Shown here piece by piece: positions 9,327 through 19,513 of a stretch of 64,000 bases of DNA. The position numbers and the translations under genes are program-made. The notes under the pieces were generated by a model. The model did not search any database and was not told where the DNA came from. It was given only the letters and a program-made list of their open reading frames with translations. Position 1 is the first letter of the stretch. Each line of letters opens with the position of its first letter. Origin of the DNA: Nitrospirales bacterium. GTDB taxonomy: Bacteria; Nitrospirota; Nitrospiria; Nitrospirales; UBA8639. The stretch spans positions 2,578,001-2,642,000 of the forward strand of contig JALDRJ010000002.1 in the NCBI GenBank assembly GCA_031315865.1, given 5' to 3'.

Positions 9327-10766
9327 ATGAGCCTTGTCTCAGCCGTAATCATGGCCGCGGGTCAGGGAACACGAATGAAGTCCGCGACCCCTAAAGTATT
9401 ACATCCGGTCGCGGGAAAGCCGATGGTGTGGTATATGGCGTCGCTGGCGCGTCGGGTAGTTGACTCGACTGTCGTGATGGTGATTGGTCATGGCGCCGAC
9501 CAGGTGAGAGCCTATCTCCAAAGTGTCCAAGAACACCTTGCTCCATTTTCTGTCGTCGAACAAACACAACAGCTAGGAACCGGACATGCCGTGCTACAGA
9601 CTCGATCAATTCTACTAACCCCTGAACAAGAAACAAGCCGTCACTGTCTGATCTTGAATGGCGATACCCCTTTACTCACCGAAGAGACGGTTCGGGCCTT
9701 ACTGGACTGTCACCAATCGACGGAGGCAGCGGTGACGATCTTGACCTCTGTTCTCGACGATCCTCATGGATATGGCCGGGTCATTCGTGGTGTTCAAGGA
9801 GAGGTGTTACAGATTGTCGAAGATCGCGATGCTTCGGACGAACAAAAATCCGTCAAAGAAATCAACGTGGGAACCTATGTCGTTCAGACTGATTTTCTCT
9901 TTCACAGCCTTGAATCTCTGAGCCCACAGAATGTGCAGGGTGAATATTACCTCACGGATATCGTTGGTATCGCAGTCAAGCAAGGGGTTCGTGTGTCGGC
10001 GTTGACTGCGAAAGATGCGAAGGAAACGTCGGGAATCAATAATCGTGAGCACTTAGCCGCTGCCGAGCGGGAAATGCGCGCGCGTCTTTGTCGTCACTGG
10101 ATGCAGGCCGGCGTGACGATGCTCGACCCCGGCCAGGTTAGTATCGATGCCGAGGTTGTCATCGGATGTGATAGTGTGCTCTATCCAGATGTACGGTTGG
10201 AGGGCGGGACGGTGATCGGTGAAAACACGACGGTTCGGTCGCATACCAGAATCACCAACAGTATCGTCGGTAGCCGGGTGACCATACAGGATGCTTGCGT
10301 GTTGGACCAGGCTGTTGTGAAAGATGAAGCCTGTGTCGGTCCGTTTGCCCATCTTCGTCCTGCTACCGAGGTCGGTGTACGAGCGAAGGTCGGAAATTTT
10401 GTGGAATTGAAGAACACAAAATTAGGTGAAGAGTCAAAAGTGAATCACTTGAGTTATCTCGGGGATACGACGGTCGGACGAAAGGTGAATATTGGCGCTG
10501 GGACCATTACGTGTAATTACGATGGATTTCGGAAGTCAAAGACGGTGATCGAGGACGAAGTTTTTGTGGGAAGCGATACGCAACTGATTGCTCCGGTGAG
10601 GGTAGGGCGTGGTGCTATCATTGCTGCGGGAACCACCGTGACTAGTGATGTGCCACCTGAGGCTCTGGGCATCTCTCGTCAAGCTCAAACGAATCGTGAG
10701 GGAGCCGCGAGTCGGAAGCGGGCTTCTCAAGGCCTCTTAAAGACCGAATCCATGAAAGACGAGTGA
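9327..10766 (+). CDS. glmU: bifunctional UDP-N-acetylglucosamine pyrophosphorylase / glucosamine-1-phosphate acetyltransferase
   Basis: 479 residues from the ATG at 9327 (an in-frame ATG at 9285 would overlap the upstream gene). The N-terminal uridylyltransferase begins AAGQGTRMKSATPKVLHPVAGKPM and has NGDTPLL. The C-terminal left-handed beta-helix carries hexapeptide repeats with the GPFAHLRP segment and the NYDGFRKSKT active-site loop. It makes UDP-GlcNAc for peptidoglycan and LPS. glmS, which supplies the hexosamine, lies 180 bases downstream on the same strand. Confidence 0.96.
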   Translation: MSLVSAVIMAAGQGTRMKSATPKVLHPVAGKPMVWYMASLARRVVDSTVVMVIGHGADQVRAYLQSVQEHLAPFSVVEQTQQLGTGHAVLQTRSILLTPEQETSRHCLILNGDTPLLTEETVRALLDCHQSTEAAVTILTSVLDDPHGYGRVIRGVQGEVLQIVEDRDASDEQKSVKEINVGTYVVQTDFLFHSLESLSPQNVQGEYYLTDIVGIAVKQGVRVSALTAKDAKETSGINNREHLAAAEREMRARLCRHWMQAGVTMLDPGQVSIDAEVVIGCDSVLYPDVRLEGGTVIGENTTVRSHTRITNSIVGSRVTIQDACVLDQAVVKDEACVGPFAHLRPATEVGVRAKVGNFVELKNTKLGEESKVNHLSYLGDTTVGRKVNIGAGTITCNYDGFRKSKTVIEDEVFVGSDTQLIAPVRVGRGAIIAAGTTVTSDVPPEALGISRQAQTNREGAASRKRASQGLLKTESMKDE

Positions 10767-10947
10767 AAGAACATGGCCGGAGTTGCTGCGCTACCGCTTA
10801 CGGGGTCGATGGCATCGTCCAGGAATCAGTTTCTCATTTTCATCCAAATATTTGTGTCTTGAGATTTCCTTAACATACTCCGACATAGTGAATGAAGGAA
10901 ACCGACAAGAATCGTTAGAGACGATGAAGAATAAAGGCTCATGAGAT

Positions 10948-12777
10948 ATGTGTGGAATCATCGGTTACATCGGTAACGAGCTAGCGACTCCGATCTTGAT
11001 TGAAGGATTGAAGCGTTTAGAGTATCGAGGGTATGACTCTGCCGGCATTGCCTTACTGCATGGGGGCGAATTCGCGATAAAGCGAAGCGTCGGTAAGTTA
11101 GTGAATCTCGAGCGAAGCCTCGAGGAGGAACCGCTCGACGGCATGACCGGGATTGGACACACGCGATGGGCAACTCACGGACGGCCTTCGGAGCAAAATG
11201 CTCATCCCCATCGATCGGGAAATGTCGTCCTTGTGCACAATGGCATCATTGAAAATTTTTTAACCCTTAAGCATCGTTTGGAGTCAGAAGGGTACCGGTT
11301 CGCGTCAGAGACCGATACCGAAGTGATCGCTCATTTACTGGAATCCTACATGAAACTCGGCTACTCGTTGAAGGACGCGATGCGAGCGTCTGAGTCGGAT
11401 TTGCATGGAAATTACGCCGTGGCCGCTTTATGCGTTTCAGAGCCAAATGTGATCGTCACGACTCGATCGGGATGTCCACTCGTCATCGGAAAGAATGGGA
11501 AGGGATCGTTCCTGGCTTCAGACGTGACTCCTCTGTTACCCCATACGCGAGAAGTGATGTTTCTCGAAGATGGCGATATTGGGCTTTTAACGCCTTCAGA
11601 CATTTCTGTCATTGGAAGGGATTCTGCCCGGGTCAATCGTAAGAGCGTCACAGTTGATTGGGATGCCGACGCGGCCGAGAAAGGCGGGTATCCTGATTTT
11701 ATGCTGAAAGAAATTCACGAGCAACCGCAAGTCATCATGGATACATTACGGGGTCGCTTCAATTACGAGAAAGGGGAGGCCGACCTTCCTGATCTCGCGA
11801 TGACCGCTCAGGAGTTGATCGATGCTCGACGAATTTGGATCGTGGCGTGCGGCACATCATGGCACTCTGGGTTGGTCGGGAAGTACTTGTTCGAAGAAAT
11901 GATTCGGAAACCCGTTCAAGTCGATATTGGGTCAGAGTTTCGCTATCGAGAGCCCATGATACAAAAGGATGACCTGTTTATCGCGATCTCCCAGTCAGGA
12001 GAGACGGCCGATACGCTGGCGGCAGCACGGGAAGCCAGACGGCATGGGGCCAGGATCTTGTCGATCGTGAATGTGGTGGGGAGTACACTCGCGCGCGAGT
12101 CCGATGGGATCATTTACACACGGTGCGGTCCTGAAATTAGTGTGGCCTCAACCAAGGCGTTTACCGGGCAAGTCCTGGCTCTCTATTTATTGGCTCTTCA
12201 TGTTGGACGAGTCCGGGAGGTCTTGAGCGCGGAAGAAGGGCGATGGTGGTTGGATCAATACACCGCGCTTCCCGGTCGAGTCGAAACCACGCTGAAACAG
12301 GAATCGGAAATCAAGCGAATCGCTGAACGATACTTTAGGAAAAGTAATTTTTTGTACTTAGGTCGTGGGATTAACTATCCGATTGCACTGGAAGGGGCTT
12401 TAAAGCTCAAAGAAATCTCGTATATCCATGCCGAAGGCTATGCCGCTGGCGAGATGAAACACGGGCCCATCGCCCTCGTCGATGAAGATATGCCTGTGGT
12501 TGTCTTAGCGCCTCGAGATCGGCTCTACGAAAAAACGGTGAATAATCTGATGGAAGTGCGGGCACGTAGCGCTCCGGTGATCGCTTTTGGGTTCGACGGA
12601 GACACCGAATTGCACCGTGTCGCGGAAGTCGTGGTTCCAATCCCTAACGTGCATCCCTTACTCACGCCGATTTTGTTCGGTGTGTCTTTACAATTATTGG
12701 CCTATCATATCGCGGTATTACGTGGGTTGGATGTCGACCGGCCTCGAAATTTGGCCAAAAGTGTCACGGTCGAATAA
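10948..12777 (+). CDS. glmS: glutamine--fructose-6-phosphate aminotransferase (isomerising)
   Basis: 609 residues, the normal length. The glutaminase domain starts MCGIIGYIG with the nucleophile Cys at position 2. Two SIS isomerase domains follow, with ACGTSWHSG and SQSGETADT, and the protein ends DRPRNLAKSVTVE as is typical. It commits fructose-6-phosphate to amino sugars and pairs with glmU just upstream. I see no glmS-ribozyme-like structure in the 180 bases before it. Confidence 0.97.
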   Translation: MCGIIGYIGNELATPILIEGLKRLEYRGYDSAGIALLHGGEFAIKRSVGKLVNLERSLEEEPLDGMTGIGHTRWATHGRPSEQNAHPHRSGNVVLVHNGIIENFLTLKHRLESEGYRFASETDTEVIAHLLESYMKLGYSLKDAMRASESDLHGNYAVAALCVSEPNVIVTTRSGCPLVIGKNGKGSFLASDVTPLLPHTREVMFLEDGDIGLLTPSDISVIGRDSARVNRKSVTVDWDADAAEKGGYPDFMLKEIHEQPQVIMDTLRGRFNYEKGEADLPDLAMTAQELIDARRIWIVACGTSWHSGLVGKYLFEEMIRKPVQVDIGSEFRYREPMIQKDDLFIAISQSGETADTLAAAREARRHGARILSIVNVVGSTLARESDGIIYTRCGPEISVASTKAFTGQVLALYLLALHVGRVREVLSAEEGRWWLDQYTALPGRVETTLKQESEIKRIAERYFRKSNFLYLGRGINYPIALEGALKLKEISYIHAEGYAAGEMKHGPIALVDEDMPVVVLAPRDRLYEKTVNNLMEVRARSAPVIAFGFDGDTELHRVAEVVVPIPNVHPLLTPILFGVSLQLLAYHIAVLRGLDVDRPRNLAKSVTVE

Positions 12778-12986
12778 TTCCTGTTATGTGGTGACTTTCG
12801 ATCATCATCATTCATCATTCCTGTGCAGCATTTTCTCTCGTGTTTTGACATTGTGCTGAGATCTTCATCCTTTCATACTCGACCTCTATCTAGCGTTCTT
12901 TGAGTACCTGCTATCCTATTCTGTTGTGCCTTGATAAGCGTCTTGAGATCGAAGACCGAATATCCTGAAAGGTGACAGACTCAGTC

Positions 12987-14069
12987 ATGCAAACGATATT
13001 CGTAACGGGTGGGGCAGGGTTTATTGGGTCAAATTTTGTAACGTGGTTGTTGGCTCGTCCCAACTTGAAAATTGTCATCATCGACAAGTTGACCTATGCA
13101 GGGCATATGTTAAACCTTCAAGATGTACTCGGGTTACCGTCTGTCTCGTTCATTCAGGCCGATATCGCTGATCGTTCAACCCTTGATCGGTTGTTCACAG
13201 AGCACAGTCCGGATGTGGTCCTCAACTTTGCCGCCGAGTCTCATGTCGACCGATCGATCGATAACCCTGCGCCATTTATTGAAACCAACACGGTCGGCAC
13301 GTTTGTCTTGTTAGAGGCGGCTCGGCACTTTTGGATGACATTGACGACAGAAAAGAAGGCGCGATTCAGGTTTCTTCACGTGTCAACGGACGAAGTTTAT
13401 GGGACATTGGGGGCAGAAGGCCTATTTTCCGAAGAAACCCCCTATGCTCCGAATTCACCGTACGCTGCGTCGAAAGCCGCGGCGGATCATTTTGTGCGCG
13501 CCTACTTTCACACGTATGGATTTCCGACGATCACGACCAATTGTTCAAACAATTATGGGCCCTATCAATTTCCGGAAAAATTGATTCCGCTCATGATCCT
13601 CAATGCCCTTGAGGGAAAGGCCCTTCCCATCTACGGGGATGGGAGACATGTGCGGGACTGGCTGTTCGTGGAAGATCATTGTGAGGGCCTATGGATGGTA
13701 GCGTGTCAGGGAAAGCCTGGAGAGAAATATAACTTAGGAGGCAATAATGAGTTGAGCAATCTCGAGCTTGTGAACCTGTTGATCGACGTTCTGGAGGAAT
13801 TCGAGCCGGCACATGAAAACCAGCCTTTACACAGGCAGGGTATTGCCGCCTATAAGGATTTGAAAGTCTTTGTGGACGACCGGCCTGGGCATGATCGACG
13901 CTATGCGATCGATGCGAGCAAAGTGAAGGCGGAATTAGGATGGGCTCCAAAGTTTACGCTTCTGACAGGTTTAAGGAAAACCGTTCAGTGGTATCTCAGT
14001 CATCGAAATTGGTGTGAAGCCGTTCTGGCCGAAAACTATGGGCGGGAACGATTGGGTTTGAAGAACTGA
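12987..14069 (+). CDS. rmlB: dTDP-glucose 4,6-dehydratase
   Basis: About 360 residues. Extended SDR with the Rossmann motif GGAGFIGSN, HVSTDEVYG, and the YAASKAAAD catalytic Tyr/Lys element, then NCSNNYGPYQFPEKLIPL. It converts dTDP-glucose to the 4-keto-6-deoxy sugar. A GTG at 12972 could also start it, but the GAAAGG sequence there overlaps that GTG. It is the first gene of rmlBACD-uppP; the next gene starts 21 bases after its stop. Confidence 0.96.
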   Translation: MQTIFVTGGAGFIGSNFVTWLLARPNLKIVIIDKLTYAGHMLNLQDVLGLPSVSFIQADIADRSTLDRLFTEHSPDVVLNFAAESHVDRSIDNPAPFIETNTVGTFVLLEAARHFWMTLTTEKKARFRFLHVSTDEVYGTLGAEGLFSEETPYAPNSPYAASKAAADHFVRAYFHTYGFPTITTNCSNNYGPYQFPEKLIPLMILNALEGKALPIYGDGRHVRDWLFVEDHCEGLWMVACQGKPGEKYNLGGNNELSNLELVNLLIDVLEEFEPAHENQPLHRQGIAAYKDLKVFVDDRPGHDRRYAIDASKVKAELGWAPKFTLLTGLRKTVQWYLSHRNWCEAVLAENYGRERLGLKN

Positions 14070-14090
14070 CGGGTGGGGGGAGATGTATCG

Positions 14091-14975
14091 ATGAAGGGGA
14101 TGATCTTAGCCGGTGGGTCGGGAACGAGGTTGTACCCGCTGAGTCACGCTGTCAGTAAGCAATTGATGCCGGTCTATGATAAGCCGATGATCTATTACCC
14201 GCTGTCAACCCTGATGATGGCAGGCATTCAGACGATTCTCGTGATTACCACTCCGCACGAACAGGATGGGTTTATTCGACTATTGGGCGATGGTCGTCAT
14301 TTGGGGTTGAACATTCAATACGCGATTCAGCCAAATCCCGGCGGTATCGCCGAGGCGTTTCTCATCGGCCGTGAATTTATCGGAAAAGATCCGGTTGCGT
14401 TAATTTTAGGGGACAATATCTTTTATGGTCATGGACTTTCTGAATATTTGCGGGAGGCAGTTGATCGACCACGTGGGGCCACAGTGTTTGCCTATCAAGT
14501 TCGCGATCCGCAGCGGTATGGAGTCGTCGATTTTGATCAGGACGGCAAAGCGACCAGCCTAGAGGAAAAGCCAAAATCTCCAAAGTCCTCCTATGCGGTC
14601 ACCGGTCTGTATTTTTACGATAACCGGGTAGTCGAGATCGCACATGCGTTGCGCCCCTCTTCTCGGGGAGAGCTAGAGATCACGGACGTCAACGTTCAGT
14701 ACTTGCAGGCAGAGGAGTTGCATGTTGTCCGATTGGGACGGGGTATTGCCTGGCTCGATACGGGGACGCATGAGTCATTGCTGCAAGCCGCGCACTATAT
14801 TCAAGTGCTCCAGGAACGGCAGGGTTTGATGGTCTCCTGTCCGGAAGAAATCGCGTACAACATGGGGTATATTCATGGTCAGGACGTTCAACAATTAGCG
14901 CAGACCATGAAAGGCAATGCCTACGGCCAATATTTATTGCGAATGCTCGAACATTCACCAGGGACGGCGTGGTGA
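14091..14975 (+). CDS. rmlA: glucose-1-phosphate thymidylyltransferase
   Basis: 294 residues from the ATG at 14091, which has a GGGGGGAG ribosome binding site at the right distance. Motifs: [14 protein letters not shown] nucleotide loop, [24 protein letters not shown], and EEKPKSPKS. It makes dTDP-glucose from dTTP and glucose-1-phosphate, the first rhamnose-pathway step. The 3' end overlaps rmlC, implying coupled translation. Confidence 0.96.
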   Translation: MKGMILAGGSGTRLYPLSHAVSKQLMPVYDKPMIYYPLSTLMMAGIQTILVITTPHEQDGFIRLLGDGRHLGLNIQYAIQPNPGGIAEAFLIGREFIGKDPVALILGDNIFYGHGLSEYLREAVDRPRGATVFAYQVRDPQRYGVVDFDQDGKATSLEEKPKSPKSSYAVTGLYFYDNRVVEIAHALRPSSRGELEITDVNVQYLQAEELHVVRLGRGIAWLDTGTHESLLQAAHYIQVLQERQGLMVSCPEEIAYNMGYIHGQDVQQLAQTMKGNAYGQYLLRMLEHSPGTAW

Positions 14976-15535
14976 AAATTCTGGAAACCGAATTGCCCGG
15001 GGTTTTACTCATCGAACCTGACGTGCACCGCGATGGAAGAGGGTTTTTCTTGGAAACGTATCATGACAAGAAATACCGGGAGGCTGGATTGTGTGAAAAC
15101 TTTGTCCAGGATAACTATTCGCGTTCCGGACACCATACATTACGTGGCCTTCATGCCCAGGTGGCCTATCCACAGGGAAAACTCATTCGCGCGAGCCAAG
15201 GAGAGGTCTTCGATGTCGCGGTGGATATTCGGCGTGGCTCTCCGACGTTCGCGCAATGGATCGGAGTCATTCTTTCCGGGGATAATTTCAAGCAGCTGTA
15301 CATTCCTCCAGGATTCGCCCATGGGTTTTGCGTGTTGAGTGAAATGGCTGATTTGGAATATAAATGTACACAGGTCTATCATCCAAATGATGAAATCGTG
15401 ATTTCCTGGAAAGATCCTGATATTAACATCGCCTGGCCCGTCACCCATCCTCTTGTGTCAGAAAAAGACGATCGTGCTCGTAGCTTACGGGTCGAACACG
15501 AGCGGTTGCCGATCTACGAGAGAACCTGTGCATGA
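14972..15535 (+). CDS. rmlC: dTDP-4-dehydrorhamnose 3,5-epimerase
   Basis: 187 residues. Cupin epimerase with [24 protein letters not shown] (catalytic His), and the [15 protein letters not shown] strand. Two adjacent GTG codons (14969, 14972) can start it; the second gives a GTGA overlap with the rmlA stop. It epimerises C3 and C5 of the 4-keto-6-deoxy sugar. The 3' end overlaps rmlD by four bases. Confidence 0.95.
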   Translation: MKILETELPGVLLIEPDVHRDGRGFFLETYHDKKYREAGLCENFVQDNYSRSGHHTLRGLHAQVAYPQGKLIRASQGEVFDVAVDIRRGSPTFAQWIGVILSGDNFKQLYIPPGFAHGFCVLSEMADLEYKCTQVYHPNDEIVISWKDPDINIAWPVTHPLVSEKDDRARSLRVEHERLPIYERTCA

Positions 15536-16380
15536 GGGTATTGGTTGTTGGCGCGACAGGACAATTAGGCCAGGCACTCCAGGATGAGTTACGTGTTCGC
15601 CACGTTATCGCGTATGACCGTCAACGCCTGGATATCACGAATCGTGCCGTCACGAGGCGAGTCATCGAGCAAGCAAAGCCTGATGTGGTGATCAATGCCG
15701 CCGCGTATACCCGAGTGGACCAGGCAGAATCTGACCATGATACCGCGTATCGGGTGAATGCCCTCGGTCCACAAAATCTTGCCTTGGCGACAGCATCGTT
15801 AGATATTCCCCTTTTGCACGTGTCGACTGATTATGTGTTCGATGGAACACAGGAGTTCCCCTACCATGAGTTTGATCGACCAAACCCCACCTCGGTTTAC
15901 GGAAAGAGCAAATTGGCGGGCGAAGAGATCGTTCGCGCCACGACCCAACGGCATTTTATCGTAAGAACAGCATGGCTTTATCACACAAGAGGACAAAACT
16001 TTCCGAAGACCATCTATGGGTTGGCGCAGCAATCCCAGGTGCGTGTCGTCAGCGATCAATGGGGGTCTCCCACCTATGCTCCACATCTGGCAAGAGCGAT
16101 CAATACCTTACTTGATACAGAGGCCTACGGGACGTTTCATTTAGCTGGTTCGGGAGGAACGAGTTGGTATGGATTTACCCAGGAACTGTTTCAACGACTA
16201 GGTGTTCAGGCAGAGGTGAGCCCAGTCGTGACGACTGAATTCCCAAGGCCTGCCCCACGACCAGCTTATGCGATTTTAACGACATTACAGGACCCTTCGA
16301 TCATCTTGCCTCCTTGGCAGGAGGGGGTCGCCGAATTCGCGAAAGCATTCGGAAACAATAGGAGTCTGACAACGATTTGA
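15532..16380 (+). CDS. rmlD: dTDP-4-dehydrorhamnose reductase
   Basis: 282 residues. GATGQLGQAL cofactor motif, NAAAYTRVDQAE, STDYVFDG, and the YGKSKLAGEE Tyr/Lys pair. It reduces the last intermediate to dTDP-L-rhamnose with NAD(P)H. It starts within the rmlC stop (ATGA) and its own stop overlaps the uppP start (TTGA), so the operon is tightly coupled. Confidence 0.96.
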   Translation: MRVLVVGATGQLGQALQDELRVRHVIAYDRQRLDITNRAVTRRVIEQAKPDVVINAAAYTRVDQAESDHDTAYRVNALGPQNLALATASLDIPLLHVSTDYVFDGTQEFPYHEFDRPNPTSVYGKSKLAGEEIVRATTQRHFIVRTAWLYHTRGQNFPKTIYGLAQQSQVRVVSDQWGSPTYAPHLARAINTLLDTEAYGTFHLAGSGGTSWYGFTQELFQRLGVQAEVSPVVTTEFPRPAPRPAYAILTTLQDPSIILPPWQEGVAEFAKAFGNNRSLTTI

Positions 16381-17192
16381 GTTATCTCGAGGCGATCGTG
16401 CTGGCCGTGCTTCAGGGACTGACGGAGTTCTTGCCGGTTTCTTCTTCCGGGCATCTTGTGCTCGCCCAGTATTGGTTCGGACATGTGGATGAAACGAACT
16501 TGTTGTTTGATATCATGTTGCACTGTGCCACGGTCGTGGCCATCTTGGTGTATTTTCGAAATGATTGGGTGACGCTTGCTCGCGGCTTACTCAATAGACC
16601 GTCGACGATGATGGCTTCGAGCGTTTTTTCGGGCGCCGAATGGCGAACGGTGCTGATGGTCGTTGTGGCATCGATTCCGACCGCGATTCTCGGGCTTACG
16701 ATTCAAAAAATTGGCATGGAAGTTTTCTCTCGGCCTGATATTGTGGGCGGGCTCTTGATGCTCACGGGGGTGGTGTTATGGGTCGGACGTGGAAAGTCGC
16801 ATGGGCGTGGAATCAAGGAAATGAAGATCGTTGATGCGTTCATAATCGGGCTTGTTCAGGGAATAGCCGTCCTTCCAGGCATCTCCCGATCGGGATCGAC
16901 GATTGCCGTGGGCTTACTCCTCGGCCTTGACCGCGAACTGATCGTGAGATTTTCCTTACTCATTTCCATTCCAGCTATCCTGGGAGCCACGTTGCTGGAA
17001 ATGTTGAAAGTCATGGATCATTTACACGATCCGATTGGACCGTATCTTGTCGGGATGGGGGTTGCCGCGGTCGTAGGGTATTGGTCGATTGGCGTCATTC
17101 TTCGTCTTGTCAAACAAGATCATTTTCATCTCTTCTCCTATTATCTCTGGCCTGTTGGGATGACGATTCTGCTTTGGACGTATGTTCTATAA
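16377..17192 (+). CDS. uppP: undecaprenyl-diphosphatase (BacA type)
   Basis: 271 residues, multi-spanning membrane protein. It starts at a TTG that overlaps the rmlD stop. Signature motifs of the family are visible: VLQGLTEFLPVSSSGH near the N-terminus and LPGISRSGST near the middle. It dephosphorylates undecaprenyl pyrophosphate to recycle the lipid carrier. Coupling to the rhamnose genes fits a role in lipid-linked glycan assembly. Confidence 0.95.
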   Translation: MSYLEAIVLAVLQGLTEFLPVSSSGHLVLAQYWFGHVDETNLLFDIMLHCATVVAILVYFRNDWVTLARGLLNRPSTMMASSVFSGAEWRTVLMVVVASIPTAILGLTIQKIGMEVFSRPDIVGGLLMLTGVVLWVGRGKSHGRGIKEMKIVDAFIIGLVQGIAVLPGISRSGSTIAVGLLLGLDRELIVRFSLLISIPAILGATLLEMLKVMDHLHDPIGPYLVGMGVAAVVGYWSIGVILRLVKQDHFHLFSYYLWPVGMTILLWTYVL

Positions 17193-17259
17193 GCAGGGTA
17201 GGATGAAATCCTTCATGCGGCTTGGCGGATAAGGTCGGCCCTTCTGGCATTTACACTCT

Positions 17260-18726
17260 TCACTGTTTCATCTGTCTCCGTGCCACATTGTGTTCCACTG
17301 CGGCTTTGGCGACTGCCTTGGCGACATGCGAGACGACCTTTTTATCAAACACGCTCGGAATGATGTATTCTTCATTAAGTGCAGAAGAAGGCACGAGATT
17401 GGCCAGAGCCTGTGAGGCCGCGAGCAGCATGGCTTCATTGATCGTTTTGGCTTGCACGTTCAGCGCTCCACGAAAAATTCCAGGAAAAGCCAGTAAATTA
17501 TTACATTGATTGGGGTAATCCGACCGACCGCTAGCATAGACTTGGCAGTAGGGGGTGGCGTCCTGTGGGGAAATCTCAGGGTCTGGGTTCGCCAGGGCAA
17601 AGACGATTGAATCCTTGGCCATCATTGCGAGGTCTTGTGGGGTCAAGACATTCTTGCTGGAGAGGCCAATCACGACATGTGCGTCTTCCAGGGCGTCCTG
17701 GAGTGTTCCAGTAGGACGGTCGTAGTGAATCTGTGTATGGAGGTCCTGACAACACTCCCGCAGGATGTTAATGGGCTGATCAAGGACAAGACCGTTCTTA
17801 TCGCACCCGAGGATCGAAGTGGCTCCAGCTTGAATCAATAATTTCGTACAAGCGGTCCCTGCGGCCCCCAGCCCTACCACCACGATCTTTACTTGATTGA
17901 GTCGCCGTTTGGTGACTTTGAGCGCATTCAACAGCGCGGCCAGTATAACGACGGCAGTCCCATGTTGATCGTCATGCATCAAGGGAATCTCTAATCGATC
18001 GCGGAGGCGGCGTTCGATTTCGAAACAGCGAGGAGCGCTGATATCTTCCAGATTAATTCCGCCGAAGCCCGGTGCGATCGCGAGGACAGTTTGAACGATC
18101 TCATCAGGGTCCTGCGTACTCAGGCAAAGAGGCCAGGCATCAATGTTCGCAAATTGATGCAACAGCATGACTTTGCCCTCCATCACTGGTAGTGCCGCTT
18201 CTGGACCGAGATTGCCCAATCCCAAAATAGCTGATCCGTCGGTGACGACGGCGATGCTGTTCTGTTTACTCGTAAAGGTGTACGCTTTGTTGTGGTCTTC
18301 GGCGATGGCTTTGACGACCCGGCCAACGCCTGGGGTATACACCATAGAAAGGGTATTTCGGGTCTTGATCGGAAATTTACTGTCGACGCGTATCTTTCCG
18401 CCAAGATGCATCATGAAAATATTGTCAGATGCGGCGATGACGGTCACGTCTGGCAAGGCATGCAACCGTTTCAGCACTCGATCGCCATGTTCTTCGCTTT
18501 GAGCGTCAAACGTCACGTCCCGAATGACGGTGGTTTTCGTGGCTGAGATCAGGTCGACGGCCCCAACACTGGCCCCTTCTTCTGCGAGAGCCGTCGCCAG
18601 TTGAGCGAACACGCCGGGTTGTTGTGCTAATTCCAATCGAACGGCCATGCGATAGTTTGAATAGGGCCCGCTATCTACGGCTGAGACTCCTTTTCGTTTT
18701 CGGCGATTCAGGATTTCAGGCGTCAT
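17260..18726 (-). CDS. NAD(P)-dependent malic enzyme with N-terminal ACT domain
   Basis: About 488 residues from the ATG at 18726 (AAGGA upstream); an in-frame ATG at 18798 would add 24 residues. An ACT-type regulatory domain occupies roughly residues 25-100 (RMAVRLELAQQPGVF, SATKTTVIRDV). The catalytic domain has YTPGVGRVV, the metal-site segment HDDQHGTAVV and the nucleotide motif VVGLGAAGTA. It decarboxylates malate to pyruvate and CO2, linking the TCA cycle to glycolysis. The ACT domain suggests amino-acid or other small-ligand control. Convergent with uppP. Confidence 0.92.
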   Translation of the reverse strand: MTPEILNRRKRKGVSAVDSGPYSNYRMAVRLELAQQPGVFAQLATALAEEGASVGAVDLISATKTTVIRDVTFDAQSEEHGDRVLKRLHALPDVTVIAASDNIFMMHLGGKIRVDSKFPIKTRNTLSMVYTPGVGRVVKAIAEDHNKAYTFTSKQNSIAVVTDGSAILGLGNLGPEAALPVMEGKVMLLHQFANIDAWPLCLSTQDPDEIVQTVLAIAPGFGGINLEDISAPRCFEIERRLRDRLEIPLMHDDQHGTAVVILAALLNALKVTKRRLNQVKIVVVGLGAAGTACTKLLIQAGATSILGCDKNGLVLDQPINILRECCQDLHTQIHYDRPTGTLQDALEDAHVVIGLSSKNVLTPQDLAMMAKDSIVFALANPDPEISPQDATPYCQVYASGRSDYPNQCNNLLAFPGIFRGALNVQAKTINEAMLLAASQALANLVPSSALNEEYIIPSVFDKKVVSHVAKAVAKAAVEHNVARRQMKQ

Positions 18727-18916
18727 GGAGGAAAAATCCTTGGAAATAAAGCCGGTATCGATCGCGGATGGGGGAGGAAAGGTCTCACTATAGTACATTG
18801 TACTCTTTTCGGTAAAAACTTTCCGAAAGTAAAATGCCTTGCTACGATCCGCTCAAAACCAGTAGGAGATGGGAGTGTGTATCGCAACGTGAATGTGTAC
18901 GAAGGGGGAGAGTTTC

Positions 18917-19513
18917 TTAGGGGTCAAGAGGAATCGTGATGACGATGCCTCCCAGGACGCTATTCAATGTAAAGTTTCGCTTAGGACTCAGGGGATGGGT
19001 ATTATGGCAATCGACACAAGCTTTGGTCACGGCCTTATCCGGATAAATTGCCTGAAAATACTGCTTTTTCCCGCTTGTGACGATACCTCTGTACGGGGTG
19101 TTCGGGTTCTCTTGAATGGCTTGGAGTCCTTGACGTTCGAACTCGGTGGCTGGACCATTGCGCCGATAGATAGGCCAGAGGCTAATGAGCCGATAACGCA
19201 CGCCACTTCCCTTTTCCGCGACTAAACGGCCGGCAAGTTGCAGAAACTGAGCCGGGAGCACTAAGGCCTTTTGTTGCTCCCAGTGTTCCTCGGCAGAGAC
19301 GATCCCTTGATCCTGCATTCTATTGACGACATGCGTGGTGTACACCGTACGATCGGCCTCGATGATTGAATGGATGATATCGGCGACTTTTTCGGGAGAG
19401 ATTCCTGGGTGAGATGAATCCTTTCCGCCAAATGAGACTGTGATCAAGCCGGTGATGAGGAGACAACTGCCGAACGCCCCTAACCCGATCTTCCACAGAG
19501 TGGTCAATTTCAC
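18917..19513 (-). CDS. Tll0287-like (DUF3365) membrane haem protein
   Basis: 198 residues from a GTG at 19513, which has AGGAGG seven bases upstream and overlaps the stop of the preceding kinase (GTGA). An N-terminal membrane helix (about 7-28) anchors a periplasmic domain of the DUF3365/Tll0287 type. Near the C-terminus the sequence CVDCHNTHP (CxxCH at about residues 166-170) is a c-type haem site. Such domains occur as haem-based redox or gas sensors; here the domain is free-standing. Tight coupling to the histidine kinase suggests it reports to that kinase, which is inference. Confidence 0.8.
   Translation of the reverse strand: MKLTTLWKIGLGAFGSCLLITGLITVSFGGKDSSHPGISPEKVADIIHSIIEADRTVYTTHVVNRMQDQGIVSAEEHWEQQKALVLPAQFLQLAGRLVAEKGSGVRYRLISLWPIYRRNGPATEFERQGLQAIQENPNTPYRGIVTSGKKQYFQAIYPDKAVTKACVDCHNTHPLSPKRNFTLNSVLGGIVITIPLDP

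Noticed and set aside
10767..10947. Possible glmS-type ribozyme or riboswitch before glmS
   Set aside because: No conserved core or strong hairpins found by eye; the element is mainly known from Gram-positive bacteria.
17222..17509. Plus-strand frame after uppP as a small gene
   Set aside because: It is the complement of the malic enzyme's 3' end and has no family features.
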